Source of the DNA: Verrucosispora sp. NA02020
GTDB lineage: Bacteria; Actinomycetota; Actinomycetes; Mycobacteriales; Micromonosporaceae
Reading direction: 5' to 3'
Length of the DNA stretch: 64,000 nucleotides
Assembly: GCF_013364215.1 (NCBI RefSeq)
Contig: NZ_CP054923.1
Span: 6,324,001 to 6,388,000 of the forward strand
Below are positions 30,862 through 40,709 of this stretch, one piece after another (positions within the stretch are counted from its first letter, which is position 1; the number at the start of each line of letters is the position of its first letter). The translations under genes were made by a program, and so were the position numbers. The notes below the pieces were generated by a model that was not told where the DNA came from, ran no database searches, and saw only the letters and a list, made by a program, of their open reading frames with translations.

Positions 30862-31422
30862 TCAGGCCTTGCCTTCCTCGGTGGCCAGGTCGCTGTCCTC
30901 GCGGGCAGCGGCGGTGTCACCGGACGCCGACACCGGCGGCTCGGCGTCCTGGTCGGCCGACCGGTTCTCCGGGGCCTCGTCGGCCGGGGCCAGCGCCTCG
31001 ACCTTGTCCTGCTGCGCGGCCTTGCGGGCGGCGGTCTTCTGGTTCACCTTCGGCTCGGCGACCTGAAGCTCCTCGACCAGCTCGATGATCGCCATCGGCG
31101 CGGCGTCGCCCTTGCGCGGACCGGTCTTCACGATCCGGGTGTAGCCACCGTTGCGGTTGGCGTACCGCGGCGCGATCTGGTCGAACAGGGCGTAGACCAC
31201 GTCCTTGTCCTTGACCACGGTCAGCACCCGCCGACGCGACGCGAGGTCGCCCCGCTTGGCCTTGGTGATCAGCTGCTCGGCGAGCGGACGCAGCCGCCGG
31301 GCCTTGGTCTCGGTGGTCTTGATCTTGCCGTGCTGGAACAGCGAGGTGGCCAGGTTGGCCAGCATCAGCCGCTCGTGCGCGGGGCTGCCGCCGAGGCGGG
31401 GGCCCTTGGTGGGCGTGGGCAT
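30862..31422 (-). CDS. rplQ: Large ribosomal subunit protein L17
   Basis: A 186-residue L17. The first 120 residues are the standard domain ([29 protein letters not shown], then [13 protein letters not shown]). The last 65 or so form an acidic, Ala/Glu/Asp-rich tail that is absent from the 120-130-residue proteins of most bacteria; similar tails occur in other actinobacteria. GAGGAG precedes the ATG by 8 bases. It ends the infA-rpmJ-rpsM-rpsK-rpsD-rpoA-rplQ unit. Confidence 0.97.
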   Translation of the reverse strand: MPTPTKGPRLGGSPAHERLMLANLATSLFQHGKIKTTETKARRLRPLAEQLITKAKRGDLASRRRVLTVVKDKDVVYALFDQIAPRYANRNGGYTRIVKTGPRKGDAAPMAIIELVEELQVAEPKVNQKTAARKAAQQDKVEALAPADEAPENRSADQDAEPPVSASGDTAAAREDSDLATEEGKA

Positions 31423-31456
31423 GCTTGGTGCTCCTCAGGTGTGGCGGCAGCGCGGA

Positions 31457-32479
31457 CTAGAGCTGCTCGGTCTCGCGGTAGTCGTCGGTGTCGTAGTCGG
31501 CCTCGCCGAAGGTGTCCACGACATGCGCCGGGTCGAAGTTCGGAGCCGAGTCCTTCAGCCCCAGACCCATTCCGGCGAGCTTCATCTTGACCTCGTCGAT
31601 CGACTTCTGGCCGAAGTTGCGGATGTCGAGGAGGTCGGCCTCGGTACGCCCGATGAGCTCACCAACGGAGTTGATGCCCTCGCGCTTGAGGCAGTTGTAG
31701 GAGCGGACGGTCAGGTCCAGCTCCTCGATCGGCAGGGCCAGGTCCGCCGCCAGCTGCGCGTCCTGCGGCGACGGGCCGATGTCGATGCCCTCCGCCGTCT
31801 CGTCCAGCTCCCGGGCCAGCCCGAAGAGCTCCACCAGCGTCGAACCGGCCGAGGCCAGCGCGGTACGCGGGCCCATCGACGGCTTGGTCTCGACGTCGAT
31901 GATCAGCCGGTCGAAGTCGGTCCGCTGCTCGACACGGGTCGCCTCGACGCGGTACGTCACCTTGAGCACCGGCGAGTAGATCGAGTCGACCGGGATCCGG
32001 CCGATCTCCGCACCCGCCTGCTTGTTCTGCGCCGCCGTGACGTAGCCCCGACCCCGCTCGACGGTCAGCTCCATGTCGAGCCGGCCCTTGCCGTTGAGGG
32101 TGGCGAGCTTCAGGTCCGGGTTGTGCACCGAGACACCGGCCGGCGGCTGGATGTCACCGGCGGTCACGTCGCCCGGGCCCTGCTTGCGCAGGTACATGCT
32201 GACCGGCTCGTCGTGCTCGGAGCTGACGCAGAGCTCCTTGATGTTCATGACGAGCTCGACCACGTCCTCCTTGACCCCGGGGATCGTGGTGAACTCGTGC
32301 AGGACACCGTCGATCTTGATCGAGGTGACCGCCGCACCGGGGATGGAGGAGAGCAGCGTACGCCGCAGCGAGTTGCCCAGGGTGTAGCCGAAGCCCGGCT
32401 CCAGCGGCTCGATGGTGAACCGGGACCGGGTCTCGTTGATCGACTCTTCGGAGAGAGACGGTCGCTGGCTGATGAGCAT
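31457..32479 (-). CDS. rpoA: RNA polymerase alpha subunit
   Basis: A 340-residue alpha subunit of normal actinobacterial length. The N-terminal assembly domain runs from [25 protein letters not shown] to about residue 230; the C-terminal DNA- and regulator-binding domain includes [37 protein letters not shown], split here by no insertion. It lies between rpsD and rplQ, the usual alpha-operon position. Confidence 0.99.
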   Translation of the reverse strand: MLISQRPSLSEESINETRSRFTIEPLEPGFGYTLGNSLRRTLLSSIPGAAVTSIKIDGVLHEFTTIPGVKEDVVELVMNIKELCVSSEHDEPVSMYLRKQGPGDVTAGDIQPPAGVSVHNPDLKLATLNGKGRLDMELTVERGRGYVTAAQNKQAGAEIGRIPVDSIYSPVLKVTYRVEATRVEQRTDFDRLIIDVETKPSMGPRTALASAGSTLVELFGLARELDETAEGIDIGPSPQDAQLAADLALPIEELDLTVRSYNCLKREGINSVGELIGRTEADLLDIRNFGQKSIDEVKMKLAGMGLGLKDSAPNFDPAHVVDTFGEADYDTDDYRETEQL

Positions 32480-32535
32480 GTTTTCTCTTCTCTTCCGGGA
32501 CGCCCGCTATATGACGTCCACGACACAACGTGTTC

Positions 32536-32567
32536 CGGTGGCCCGCCCGTCGCCGGGCGGGCCACCG
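32536..32567 (-). terminator. Hairpin in the rpsD-rpoA gap
   Basis: A perfect 14-bp stem (left arm CGGTGGCCCGCCCG at 32536-32549) with the tetraloop TCGC lies 10 bases after the rpsD stop and before rpoA. It could be a partial terminator or an mRNA stabiliser that sets the ratio of rpsD to rpoA transcripts. Confidence 0.6.
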
Positions 32568-32577
32568 CAACGAGCCC

Positions 32578-33204
32578 TTACTTGGAGTAGAGCTCGACGA
32601 TCAGCTGCTCCTGGACCTGGGTGTCGATCACCTGGCGGGCCGGGAGCGAGTGCACGAGCACCTTCATCTGGCTCGGAATGGCCTCAAGCCACGCCGGAAC
32701 CGTCTTGGAGCCGGCCTCGGCCTGCGCCACGATGAACGGGGTGAGCTCCTTGCTCTTCACCCGAACCTCGATGATGTCGTGCTCCTTGACGCGGTACGAC
32801 GGGATGTCGACCTTCTTGCCGTTCACCATGAAGTGGCCGTGCTTGACCAGCTGGCGGGCCATGTCCCGGGACTTGGCGTAGCCGGCCCGGTAGACCACGT
32901 TGTCCAGCCGCGACTCGAGGATCTGCAGGAGGACCTCACCGGTCTTGGCCTGCTTGGCCACGGCCTCCTCGTAGTAACCGCGGAACTGCTTCTCCAGCAC
33001 GCCGTAGACCCGGCGGGCCTTCTGCTTCTCACGGAGCTGGAGCAGGTACTCCGTCTCCTTGGTCCGACCGCGGCCGTGCTGCCCGGGCGGGAACGGCCGG
33101 GACTCGAACGGGCACTTCGGACCATCGCACTTGCTGCCCTTGAGGAACAGCTTCATCTTCTCCCGCCGGCAACGGCGGCAGTCAGCACCGGTGTAACGAG
33201 CCAT
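32578..33204 (-). CDS. rpsD: Small ribosomal subunit protein S4, zinc-binding form
   Basis: A 208-residue S4. The N-terminus carries four cysteines (DCRRCRREK and [11 protein letters not shown]9, C12, C26, C31 pattern), the zinc-dependent version of S4. The S4 RNA-binding domain ([27 protein letters not shown]) follows. S4 nucleates 30S assembly and often represses its own operon. It sits between rpsK and rpoA. Confidence 0.98.
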   Translation of the reverse strand: MARYTGADCRRCRREKMKLFLKGSKCDGPKCPFESRPFPPGQHGRGRTKETEYLLQLREKQKARRVYGVLEKQFRGYYEEAVAKQAKTGEVLLQILESRLDNVVYRAGYAKSRDMARQLVKHGHFMVNGKKVDIPSYRVKEHDIIEVRVKSKELTPFIVAQAEAGSKTVPAWLEAIPSQMKVLVHSLPARQVIDTQVQEQLIVELYSK

Positions 33205-33218
33205 CTCTCTCTAACCTC

Positions 33219-33626
33219 TCAGACCCGACGACGCTTCGGCGGACGGCACCCGTTGTGCGGCTGCGGGGTGACGTCGGAGATCTGCCCGACCTCCAGACCC
33301 ACCGCCTGCAGCGAACGGATGGCGGTCTCCCGGCCGGAGCCGGGACCCTTGACGAACACGTCGACCTTGCGCATGCCGTGCTCCATGGCCCGACGCGCGG
33401 CGGCCTCGGCGGCCAGCTGCGCGGCGAACGGAGTCGACTTGCGCGAGCCCTTGAAGCCGACCTGGCCGGCGGAGGCCCACGAGATGACGGCACCGGTCGG
33501 GTCCGTGATGGACACGATGGTGTTGTTGAAGGTGCTCTTGATATGCGCCTGCCCGTGGGCGACGTTCTTGCGTTCCTTGCGCCGGACCTTCTTGACAGCG
33601 GCTCCGGCACGAGCCTTCGGTGGCAT
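33219..33626 (-). CDS. rpsK: Small ribosomal subunit protein S11
   Basis: A 135-residue S11 with the basic N-terminus [21 protein letters not shown] and the conserved core [19 protein letters not shown] and [15 protein letters not shown]. It ends [12 protein letters not shown] as in other bacteria. It binds the 30S platform near S6/S18 and the Shine-Dalgarno helix. It is 14 bases before rpsD and 132 bases after rpsM; that gap shows no clear regulatory element. Confidence 0.98.
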
Positions 33627-33758
33627 AAGTCTGTGCGCTCCTGTTTTTGGTTCTCGATCGGTTCTGGCTTTTCGCCCCGTTGATCAGATAGACACCGGTT
33701 CCGGTGGGAGCCCGGCCTACCTCGACGGAGAACGACCAGAATTCCGGTTGAGGAACTA

Positions 33759-34139
33759 CTACTTCTTGCCGGGCTTCTTCTTGCCGGCGACCGTCCGCTT
33801 CGGGCCCTTGCGGGTACGCGCGTTCGTACGCGTCCGCTGGCCACGGACGGGCAGTCCCCGGCGGTGCCGGATACCCGCGTAGCAGCCGATCTCGACCTTG
33901 CGACGGATGTCAGCGGCGACCTCGCGGCGCAGGTCGCCTTCTACCTTGTAGTTGGCCTCGATGTGGTCACGGAGCTGGACCAGCTCCTCGTCCGTGAGGT
34001 CCCGGGCGCGCTTGTCCGGCGAGATGCCGGTGGCGGCGAGCGTCTCCAGAGCGCGGGTACGACCCACGCCGAAGATGTAGGTGAGCGCAATCTCCAGCCG
34101 CTTCTCGCGGGGGAGATCCACGCCGACTAGACGTGCCAT
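33759..34139 (-). CDS. rpsM: Small ribosomal subunit protein S13
   Basis: A 126-residue S13 starting [24 protein letters not shown]; the upstream in-frame extension is not S13-like and is discarded. The helix-two-turn-helix region ([16 protein letters not shown]) and basic C-terminal tail ([21 protein letters not shown]) that touches A- and P-site tRNA are intact. It follows rpmJ after 214 bases with no recognisable gene. Confidence 0.98.
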   Translation of the reverse strand: MARLVGVDLPREKRLEIALTYIFGVGRTRALETLAATGISPDKRARDLTDEELVQLRDHIEANYKVEGDLRREVAADIRRKVEIGCYAGIRHRRGLPVRGQRTRTNARTRKGPKRTVAGKKKPGKK

Positions 34140-34353
34140 CTGCGGGCGTACTCCTTGTGGTCTTCTGCCGGAGGTGTGGTCCCGTCCCACCCCGCTACGC
34201 GGCCGTCCCGTCCTTCCGGCGCGACGTGCGCCGGCGACCGGGATGGTCGCTGCCCGAGCGGGCCCCGGCCTCCGACCGGGGGTCAACCACGAGAAAGTAC
34301 GCGCTGCGCACCGCTCGCGGCTGGGACGAGCATGTGTGATGTGTGGGCTGGGT

Positions 34354-34467
34354 TCAGCCCTGGCGCTGCTTGTGGCGCGGGTCGGTGCAGATCACCATGA
34401 CCCGGCCGTGCCGGCGGATAACCCGGCACTTGTTGCAGATCCTCTTGACGCTCGGCTTGACCTTCAC
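34354..34467 (-). CDS. rpmJ: Large ribosomal subunit protein L36, zinc-ribbon form
   Basis: A short 37-residue gene with a GTG start: it translates [19 protein letters not shown] followed by [18 protein letters not shown]. The zinc ligands C11, C14, C27 and H32 are all present, so this is the zinc-containing (C+) form of L36. It lies between infA and rpsM, the standard place. The start was chosen because it gives the exact family N-terminus. Confidence 0.97.
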   Translation of the reverse strand: MKVKPSVKRICNKCRVIRRHGRVMVICTDPRHKQRQG

Positions 34468-34558
34468 GGTTGCCTTACTTCCCATCTGGCCCGGCGCCAC
34501 GAGGCGCGACACCGGACGTCGAAGACGGACACGGGACGATTCCGGGCCGCCGTCAGGC

Positions 34559-34780
34559 TTACTTGTAGCGGTAGACGATGCGCCCGCGAGTCAGGTCGTA
34601 CGGCGAGAGTTCGACGACGACCCGGTCCTCCGGCAGGATGCGGATGTAGTGCTGCCGCATCTTGCCGCTGATGTGAGCCAGGACCTTGTGGCCGTTGGCG
34701 AGCTCCACCCGGAACATGGCGTTCGGCAGGGGCTCGATGACCCGACCTTCGATCTCGATGGCTCCGTCTTTTTTCGGCAT
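34559..34780 (-). CDS. infA: Translation initiation factor IF-1
   Basis: A 73-residue OB-fold protein, [20 protein letters not shown] at the start and [12 protein letters not shown] at the end, the normal length and sequence of IF-1. It binds the 30S A site during initiation. GGAGGA precedes the ATG closely. It is the first gene of the infA-to-rplQ unit, about 155 bases downstream of a good promoter. Confidence 0.99.
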   Translation of the reverse strand: MPKKDGAIEIEGRVIEPLPNAMFRVELANGHKVLAHISGKMRQHYIRILPEDRVVVELSPYDLTRGRIVYRYK

Positions 34781-34934
34781 GTCCTCCGCTGTCCTGACGT
34801 CGACTACTCCGGACGGCCCACAACGTCTTACACGGGTGACTGATCAAGATCAGATTTCCCGCGCCAGCCGCGGCTCCGCGTCCCACCGAAGCGCTGGTGG
34901 GCATGGCGGAGTGGACGCTGTGCGCCGATCAGAA

Positions 34935-34964
34935 AGTGTACGCCCGCCTGCACGCCGTCGCCAA
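34935..34964 (-). promoter_or_regulatory. Promoter of the infA-rpmJ-rpsM-rpsK-rpsD-rpoA-rplQ operon
   Basis: On the minus strand a -35 box TTGGCG (34959-34964) and a -10 box TACACT (34935-34940) are 18 bases apart. The predicted transcript has a leader of roughly 145 bases before infA. The boxes fit the housekeeping sigma factor; the -10 box is the same as that of rpoB. Confidence 0.65.
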
Positions 34965-35008
34965 ACCGACCGGCCCGAGTACGCCGACGGGGTGGACAAA
35001 GCCGGCGT

Positions 35009-35650
35009 TCAGCCCGCCGCGTCACGCTCCGCCCGGTCCGCCCCCGCCGGCGTGACGGGCCCGCCAGCCGACGCCGAGGGCTGCCCCGGCGACGACGGCG
35101 CGTCGGCCGCCGTGGCGGTGATCGCGTCGGGCTGCTCGGCGGCGAGCGCGGCACGCTCCCGCTTGCGGGCCTTCTTCTCCGCCTTCCGCTGCCGACGGCG
35201 TTCCTGCTGCGCCGCCCAGCGCTGCGGCTCGCCGGTACTCAGCCCGGTGACGGTACGCACCACCTGCACCGCGCCCCACGGCCCGGCCACCCAGATGGGC
35301 CAGAAGTACACCAGGTCGCGGGCGGCGAACGAGGTGACCGCCCAGATCGCGATGACGATCCCGACGGCCTTGAGCCAGGGCTCCCAGACGTCGACGAGCC
35401 AACGGGCGGTCACGCCCCGCCCGCCGTCGGGCAACACCGGCGCGTCGGCCTCCTGCCGGGCCGGCACCGCCCCGGGCAGGTCGCCCACCAGTGCGTCGAG
35501 TTCCGCGTACGTCCGGGCCGCATAGGCCCGCTGTAGCCGGTCGTCGTACTCGTGCAGGTCGAGCCGGCCCTCGTCGAGTGCCTCCCGGAGCCGTTCGGCG
35601 ACGGCCTGCCGGTCGGAGTTCGCTGCCCGCATCCCGTCCTGCCCGTCCAT
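35009..35650 (-). CDS. DUF1707 membrane-associated protein
   Basis: A 213-residue protein. Residues about 7-60 are a DUF1707 domain (MRAANSDRQAVAERLREALDEGRLDLHEYDDRLQRAYAARTYAEL), a small helical domain common at the N-terminus of actinobacterial membrane proteins. Two hydrophobic segments follow (WLKAVGIVIAIWAVTSFAA and LVYFWPIWVAGPWGAVQVV), then a strongly basic Arg/Lys/Ala helix and a low-complexity tail. Starts at residues 1 (35650), 7 (35632) or four codons upstream are all possible. The function is unknown. Confidence 0.85.
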   Translation of the reverse strand: MDGQDGMRAANSDRQAVAERLREALDEGRLDLHEYDDRLQRAYAARTYAELDALVGDLPGAVPARQEADAPVLPDGGRGVTARWLVDVWEPWLKAVGIVIAIWAVTSFAARDLVYFWPIWVAGPWGAVQVVRTVTGLSTGEPQRWAAQQERRRQRKAEKKARKRERAALAAEQPDAITATAADAPSSPGQPSASAGGPVTPAGADRAERDAAG

Positions 35651-35892
35651 GTCGGCAAGCATGCCATCGTGCCGCCAGCCCGACTAACCGACGCCGTGCG
35701 GCCTGCCCCACCGTCATGCCGACACCGACCGGCTCGCCCCGGTTCTGGTCACCGACAGTGAGCGCGACGAGCCGCTCGTGTCGAACGTCACATGCCTCGT
35801 GGCCGGATGCTGCCGAGCCGCCGCCACGACGGCTCCGCGCCGAGCGCCTGGGATGCGAACGGCCGGTCGGCCGGATGCCGGGATTCGGCGAC

Positions 35893-36744
35893 TCAGCCGG
35901 CCGACGAGGCGGCGGGCTGGCGGGCGGTGACCAGCTCACCGAGGCGGGCTCGACCGCCGTCCTGGGCGGTCAGCACCCAGACCCCGTCCGGCAACAGAGC
36001 CATGGTGTGCTCGACGTGTGCCGCACGCGACCCGTCGCGGGTGACCACGGTCCAGCCGTCGGCCAGTTCGGCGGTACGCGGCGACCCCATCGTGATCATG
36101 GGCTCGATGGCCAGCGCCATGCCCTGCACCAGCCGCGGCCCCTTGCCCGGCCGCCCGTGGTTGAGCACGTGCGGGTCCTGGTGCATCTCGGTGCCGATGC
36201 CGTGGCCGCCGTAGCCGTCGACGATGCCGTACCGGCCGCCCTTGCGCACCGCGTTCTCCACCGCGTGGGAGATGTCGGTCAGCCGGCCCTTGCCGCTGGC
36301 CGCACCCCGGGCGGCGGCGGCGATACCGGCCCACATCGCGTCCTCGGCCACCGTCGCCATCCGCAGCAGGGCCGGGTCGACCTCGCCCACCCCGACGGTG
36401 ATGGCCGCGTCGCCGTGCCAGCCATCGAGCACCGCACCGCAGTCGATCGAGATCAGGTCGCCCTCGGCGAGGACCTGGTCCGGCGACGGGATCGCGTGCA
36501 CGATCTGCTCGTTGACCGAGGAGCAGATCGACGCCGGGAAGCCGTGGTAACCCTTGAACGACGGAGTCGCGCCGGCCTCGCGGATGGTCGACTCGGCGAT
36601 CGCGTCCAGGTCGGCGGTGCTGACCCCGGGGGCCACCGCCTCGCGCATCCGGCGTAACGCCTCGGCGACCACCAGCCCGGCGGCACGCATCTTCTCGATC
36701 TGCTCGGGGGTCTTCAGCTGGATGTCCAGCTGGGGACGACGCAT
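35893..36744 (-). CDS. map: Methionine aminopeptidase, type I
   Basis: A 283-residue enzyme that removes the initiator methionine from nascent proteins. The five metal ligands are in place: two Asp (SIDCGAVLDGWHGDAAITVG), His (GYGGHGIGTEMHQDP), Glu (LAIEPMITMG) and Glu (AAHVEHTMAL). It is slightly longer than the 255-265-residue standard, with a C-terminal extension after the last ligand. It follows adk by 89 bases in the secY-adk-map order. Confidence 0.97.
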   Translation of the reverse strand: MRRPQLDIQLKTPEQIEKMRAAGLVVAEALRRMREAVAPGVSTADLDAIAESTIREAGATPSFKGYHGFPASICSSVNEQIVHAIPSPDQVLAEGDLISIDCGAVLDGWHGDAAITVGVGEVDPALLRMATVAEDAMWAGIAAAARGAASGKGRLTDISHAVENAVRKGGRYGIVDGYGGHGIGTEMHQDPHVLNHGRPGKGPRLVQGMALAIEPMITMGSPRTAELADGWTVVTRDGSRAAHVEHTMALLPDGVWVLTAQDGGRARLGELVTARQPAASSAG

Positions 36745-36833
36745 CGGGGCGCTACCTTTCGTTGCCGAACCAGCGGGGCACGCCGGGCGTACCCCGCTGT
36801 TCGCACTCTATCCGGCCGGCGATGACGCCGAGC

Positions 36834-37487
36834 TCAGCCGCCGTAGGACCGCAGGGCGTCGATCGCGCGGACCGTGACGTCCTCCACCGGCCCGGTGGCG
36901 TCGATCCCGACCAGCTTGCCCTGGGCGCCGTAGTAGTCCACCAGCGGCGCGGTCTTCTCCGCGTACTCGCGCAGGCGGGCGGCGATGGTCTCCGGCTTGT
37001 CGTCGTCGCGCTGGAACAGCTCGGCACCGCAGCGGTCGCAGATGCCGTCCCGACTGGTCGGGTCGAACTCGACGTGCCAGATCTTGCCGCAGCCCCGGCA
37101 GGTGCGCCGGCCGGAGAGCCGCCGGATCACCTCGTCGTCGTCGACCACCAGCTCCAGTACGACGTCCAGCGCGGTGCCGAGGTCGGCGAGGAGCTTGTCC
37201 AGCGCGGCGGCCTGCGGAGTGGTCCGCGGGAACCCGTCGAGCAGGAAGCCCTCGGAGGCGTCCGGCTCGGCGAGCCGGTCCCGCACCATGTTGATGGTGA
37301 CCTCGTCCGGGACCAACTTGCCGGCGTCCATGTAGCGCTTGGCCTCGACCCCGAGCGGGGTGCCCTGCGACACGTTGGCACGGAAGATGTCACCGGTCGA
37401 GATCTTCGGCACGGAGACGTGCGCAGCGATGAACTCCGCCTGCGTTCCCTTACCCGCGCCGGGCGGGCCAACCAGAACCAGTCTCAT
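36834..37487 (-). CDS. adk: Adenylate kinase
   Basis: A 217-residue long-form adenylate kinase. The P-loop [10 protein letters not shown] is at residues 7-16, the AMP-site region includes [10 protein letters not shown], and the LID carries a four-cysteine zinc knuckle (CRGCGKIWH and CDRCG). It interconverts ATP, ADP and AMP. Its ATG comes immediately after the secY stop with no gap, so the two are surely co-translated. Confidence 0.99.
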   Translation of the reverse strand: MRLVLVGPPGAGKGTQAEFIAAHVSVPKISTGDIFRANVSQGTPLGVEAKRYMDAGKLVPDEVTINMVRDRLAEPDASEGFLLDGFPRTTPQAAALDKLLADLGTALDVVLELVVDDDEVIRRLSGRRTCRGCGKIWHVEFDPTSRDGICDRCGAELFQRDDDKPETIAARLREYAEKTAPLVDYYGAQGKLVGIDATGPVEDVTVRAIDALRSYGG

Positions 37488-38813
37488 CTACCGCAGGAAC
37501 CCTTCGTAGTTCCGCTGCATCAGTTGGCTCTCGATCTGCTTGCTGGTTTCGAGAGCCACACCGACCATGATCAGCACAGCGGTACCGCCGAACGGGAAGT
37601 TGAGGTACTGCTGCCGGTCCAGCCAGATGAAGAAGAAGTTCGGCAGGATCGAGATGATCGCGAGGTACAGCGCCCCCGGCAGCGTGATCCGGCTGAGGAT
37701 GAAGTCCAGGTAGTCGGCGGTCGGCTTGCCGGGGCGGATGCCCGGCACGAAGCCGCCGTACTTCTTCATGTTGTCCGCGACCTCGGTCGGGTTGAACGTG
37801 ATCGAGACGTAGAAGTACGTGAAGAAGATGATCAGCAGGAAGTAGACCGCGATGTAGATCGGGCTGGTCGGGTCGACCAGGTTGTTCTGGATCCACGCCT
37901 GCGTCTGACCCGGGTCGTTCTGGTCGAAGAACTGCAGCGCCAACTGGGGCAGGTAGAGCAGCGACGAACCGAAGATGACCGGGATGACACCCGCCTGGTT
38001 GACCTTCAGCGGGATGTAGGTCGACGTGCCGCCGTACATCCGCCGGCCGATCATCCGCTTGGCGTACTGCACCGGGATCCGGCGCTGGGCCTGCTCGATG
38101 AACGTGACCGCGGTGATGACCACCAGGACCAGGGCGATGACGAGGAAGAACTTGGCCCAGCCCTGGCTCTCCTTGATGCGCCAGCCCTCGCTGGGGAGGC
38201 GGGCGGCGATCGAGGTGAAGATCAGCACCGACATGCCGTTGCCGACGCCGCGGTCGGTGATCAGCTCGCCCAGCCACATGACCACGCCGGTACCGGCGGT
38301 CATCGTCATCACCAGCATGGACAGCGTCAGCCAGTCCGGGATGCCGGTGCCCTCAGGGATGATCGGGAACTGGTCGCACTGGTTGTTGAAGAGCTGTCCG
38401 GAGCGGGCCAGCGCGACGAACGCGGACGCCTGCAGGACGCCCAGGCCCAGTGTCAGGTACCGGGTGTACTGGGTGATCTTCGCCTGACCGGCCTGGCCCT
38501 CCTTACGGAGCTGCTCGAGCCGCGGGATCACCACCGTCAGCAGCTGCAGGATGATCGACGCGGTGATGTAGGGCATGATGCCCAGCGCGAAGACCGAGAG
38601 CTGGAGCAGTGCGCCACCGGAGAAGAGGTCGAGCAGGTTCAGAACCCCGGTCGAGCCGTCGATGGTGTCGAGGCACTGCTGGACGTTGCCGTATGACACG
38701 CCTGGGCTGGGCAGCGTCGCGCCGAGCCGGTAGATCGCGATGATGCCTACTGTGAACAGCAGCTTCTTGCGCAGGTCAGGCGTACGGAACGCACTGAGAA
38801 AGGCGGACAGCAA
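37488..38813 (-). CDS. secY: Preprotein translocase subunit SecY
   Basis: A 441-residue channel protein with ten hydrophobic segments, starting MLSAFLSAFRTPDLRKKLLFT. The plug and TM2 region PYITASIILQLL and the cytoplasmic loop PGIRPGKPTADYL are recognisable. It forms the SecYEG pore for protein export. The start is a TTG with AGGAGG 6 bases upstream. It is separated from rplO by 232 bases containing a strong hairpin and possible promoters. Confidence 0.99.
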   Translation of the reverse strand: MLSAFLSAFRTPDLRKKLLFTVGIIAIYRLGATLPSPGVSYGNVQQCLDTIDGSTGVLNLLDLFSGGALLQLSVFALGIMPYITASIILQLLTVVIPRLEQLRKEGQAGQAKITQYTRYLTLGLGVLQASAFVALARSGQLFNNQCDQFPIIPEGTGIPDWLTLSMLVMTMTAGTGVVMWLGELITDRGVGNGMSVLIFTSIAARLPSEGWRIKESQGWAKFFLVIALVLVVITAVTFIEQAQRRIPVQYAKRMIGRRMYGGTSTYIPLKVNQAGVIPVIFGSSLLYLPQLALQFFDQNDPGQTQAWIQNNLVDPTSPIYIAVYFLLIIFFTYFYVSITFNPTEVADNMKKYGGFVPGIRPGKPTADYLDFILSRITLPGALYLAIISILPNFFFIWLDRQQYLNFPFGGTAVLIMVGVALETSKQIESQLMQRNYEGFLR

Positions 38814-38995
38814 CTTCTTCCTCCTGCGCGAGGCGGGCCGCCGGTCGTCCCTGGCGGTTTGGGGTGGGTGCCGGGCAGGTGCCCGATATCCATGGCTGGG
38901 AAGGGACTCTAACAGCCCGATCCCCGTCCGGGCAGATGTGCCCGGCTACATAAACCGAATCCGATATTACCGGGCGCACAGGCCCTGTGGAGACC
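38814..38995 (-). promoter_or_regulatory. Likely promoter region of secY-adk-map
   Basis: This stretch lies between the rplO terminator-like hairpin and the secY ribosome site. It is AT-richer than its flanks and holds two -10-like hexamers on the minus strand, TAATAT (38964-38969) and TAGAGT (38906-38911). Neither has a convincing -35 box at 16-19 bases. A separate secY promoter is therefore plausible but unproven. Confidence 0.35.
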
Positions 38996-39033
38996 ATGGC
39001 GCCCGCCAGCTGGGATCAACTGGCGGGCGCCAT
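38996..39033 (-). terminator. Hairpin between rplO and secY
   Basis: A perfect 14-bp stem (ATGGCGCCCGCCAG at 38996-39009, complement at 39020-39033) with a 10-base loop begins 12 bases after the rplO stop. It should terminate or attenuate transcription leaving the spc ribosomal genes and so separates secY-adk-map from them. Confidence 0.8.
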
Positions 39034-39045
39034 CGTTCGTGCTGC

Positions 39046-39489
39046 TTACAGCTCGGTGACCGAACCACCGGCGGCAGCGATCTTCTCCTTGGCCGACGCA
39101 CTGAACGCATGCGCCGTGACCTGGAGCGACACGTTGCCGAGGTCCCCGGTGCCGAGAACCTTGACCGGGTGACCCTTGCGGACCGCGCCCGCCTCGACCA
39201 GCTCGGCCGGGCCGACCTGACCGCCGTTGGGGAACAGTTCGGCCAGGCGGTCCAGGTTGACCACCTGGAAGACCACCTTGAACTTGTTCTTGAAGCCCTT
39301 CAGCTTCGGCAGGCGCATGTGGATGGGCATCTGCCCACCCTCGAACGCCGCCGGGATGTTCTTCCGGGCCTTCGAACCCTTGGTACCCCGACCGGCGGTC
39401 TTGCCCTTGGAGCCCTCACCGCGACCCACACGGGTCTTGGCGGTCTTGGCTCCCGGCGCCGGGCGCAGGTGATGGACCTTGATCGTCAT
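39046..39489 (-). CDS. rplO: Large ribosomal subunit protein L15
   Basis: A 147-residue L15 with the Gly/Arg/Lys-rich N-terminus ([21 protein letters not shown]) that threads into 23S rRNA and a globular C-terminal domain ([18 protein letters not shown]). It follows rpmD directly, the stop and start sharing a base, and is the last ribosomal gene of the spc block before the hairpin. Confidence 0.98.
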   Translation of the reverse strand: MTIKVHHLRPAPGAKTAKTRVGRGEGSKGKTAGRGTKGSKARKNIPAAFEGGQMPIHMRLPKLKGFKNKFKVVFQVVNLDRLAELFPNGGQVGPAELVEAGAVRKGHPVKVLGTGDLGNVSLQVTAHAFSASAKEKIAAAGGSVTEL

Positions 39490-39671
39490 TACTCGACCTC
39501 CTCGACCTTCACGAGGTGGCTCACCTTGAAGATCATCCCGCGAATCTCGGGCCGGTCCTCCTTGACCACCACGTCGTTGATCCGCTTGAGACCGAGCGAC
39601 CGCAGCGACTCACGCTGGTTGTGCTTGGTCCCGATGTCGGACCGGAGCTGGGTGACCTTGAGACGTGCCAT
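39489..39671 (-). CDS. rpmD: Large ribosomal subunit protein L30
   Basis: A 60-residue L30, [20 protein letters not shown] then [26 protein letters not shown]. The start is the ATG that shares one base with the rpsE stop (TGATG); the longer frame is a shadow of rpsE. L30 binds domain II of 23S rRNA. Confidence 0.98.
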   Translation of the reverse strand: MARLKVTQLRSDIGTKHNQRESLRSLGLKRINDVVVKEDRPEIRGMIFKVSHLVKVEEVE

Positions 39672-40285
39672 CAGGAAGCCACCTCCGCCCGCGAGGCCAG
39701 CATGGCGGCCGGAGCGACGTCCTCCACCGGCAGGCCTCGACGCGCCGCGACAGCCTCCGGGGACTCCAGCCCCTTCAGGGCCGCCACGGTGGCGTGCACG
39801 ATGTTGATCGGGTTCGACGATCCGAGGCTCTTGGAGAGCACGTCGTGGATGCCCGCGCACTCCAGCACGGCACGGACCGGACCACCGGCGATGACACCCG
39901 TACCGGCCGAGGCCGGCTTGAGCAGCACCACACCGGCGGCGTCCTCGCCCGTGATCGGGTGCGGGATCGAGGAACCGATCCGCGGCACCTTGAAGAAGTG
40001 CTTCTTGGCCTCCTCGACACCCTTGGCGATCGCCGCGGGCACCTCCTTGGCCTTTCCATAGCCCACGCCCACGGTGCCGTCGCCGTCGCCGACGATCACG
40101 AGGGCGGTGAAGCTGAAGCGACGACCACCCTTCACGACCTTGGCGACGCGGTTGATCGCGACGACCCGCTCGAGGTGCGGGGTCTTCTCGGCGGGCGCGT
40201 TTCCGCGGCCGCCCTCACGGCGGTTGTCGCGGCGACCACCCTCGTTGCCACCGGACCCGCCGCCACGGCGCTGTTGACCTGGCAT
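39671..40285 (-). CDS. rpsE: Small ribosomal subunit protein S5
   Basis: A 204-residue S5. The first 33 residues ([20 protein letters not shown] and onward) form a Gly/Arg-rich extension typical of actinobacteria. The double-stranded-RNA-binding part is [23 protein letters not shown] and the C-terminal domain contains [24 protein letters not shown]5 contributes to decoding accuracy; the spectinomycin-site loop (VVKGGRR) is wild-type. Confidence 0.98.
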   Translation of the reverse strand: MPGQQRRGGGSGGNEGGRRDNRREGGRGNAPAEKTPHLERVVAINRVAKVVKGGRRFSFTALVIVGDGDGTVGVGYGKAKEVPAAIAKGVEEAKKHFFKVPRIGSSIPHPITGEDAAGVVLLKPASAGTGVIAGGPVRAVLECAGIHDVLSKSLGSSNPINIVHATVAALKGLESPEAVAARRGLPVEDVAPAAMLASRAEVAS

Positions 40286-40319
40286 CAGCAGCCTCTCTTC
40301 TCTCTCGTGACGGGGATTG

Positions 40320-40709
40320 TCAGAACTCGAGCCCGGCTTCGCGGGCGGCGTCGGCAAGCGCGGCGACCCGCCCCGCGTACCGGTTGCCACCGCGGTCGAA
40401 GACGACCTTGGAGACGCCGGCGGCCTTGGCCCGCTCGGCGAGCAGGGCACCGACCTTGCCGGCGAGGGCGCTCTTGTCGCCCTCGGTGCCGCGCACCGAG
40501 GCGTCCAGCGTCGAGGCCGACGCCAGGGTGTGCCCCTTGGTGTCGTCCACGATCTGGGCCACGATGTGCCGCAGCGAACGGGTGACCACCAGGCGCGGAC
40601 GCTCGGCGGTGCCACTGACGTTCTTGCGGACGCGGAAGTGCCGACGCGCACGCCCGACGGCACGCTTGGCGGCGACGCCGCGGCGGCGCTTGAGCAGCGT
40701 GGCGCTCAC
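40320..40709 (-). CDS. rplR: Large ribosomal subunit protein L18
   Basis: A 129-residue L18 that binds 5S rRNA. Conserved stretches are [23 protein letters not shown], then HIVAQIVDD and the C-terminal [28 protein letters not shown]. Its ATG overlaps the rplF stop by 4 bases (ATGA). Confidence 0.98.
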   Translation of the reverse strand: MSATLLKRRRGVAAKRAVGRARRHFRVRKNVSGTAERPRLVVTRSLRHIVAQIVDDTKGHTLASASTLDASVRGTEGDKSALAGKVGALLAERAKAAGVSKVVFDRGGNRYAGRVAALADAAREAGLEF

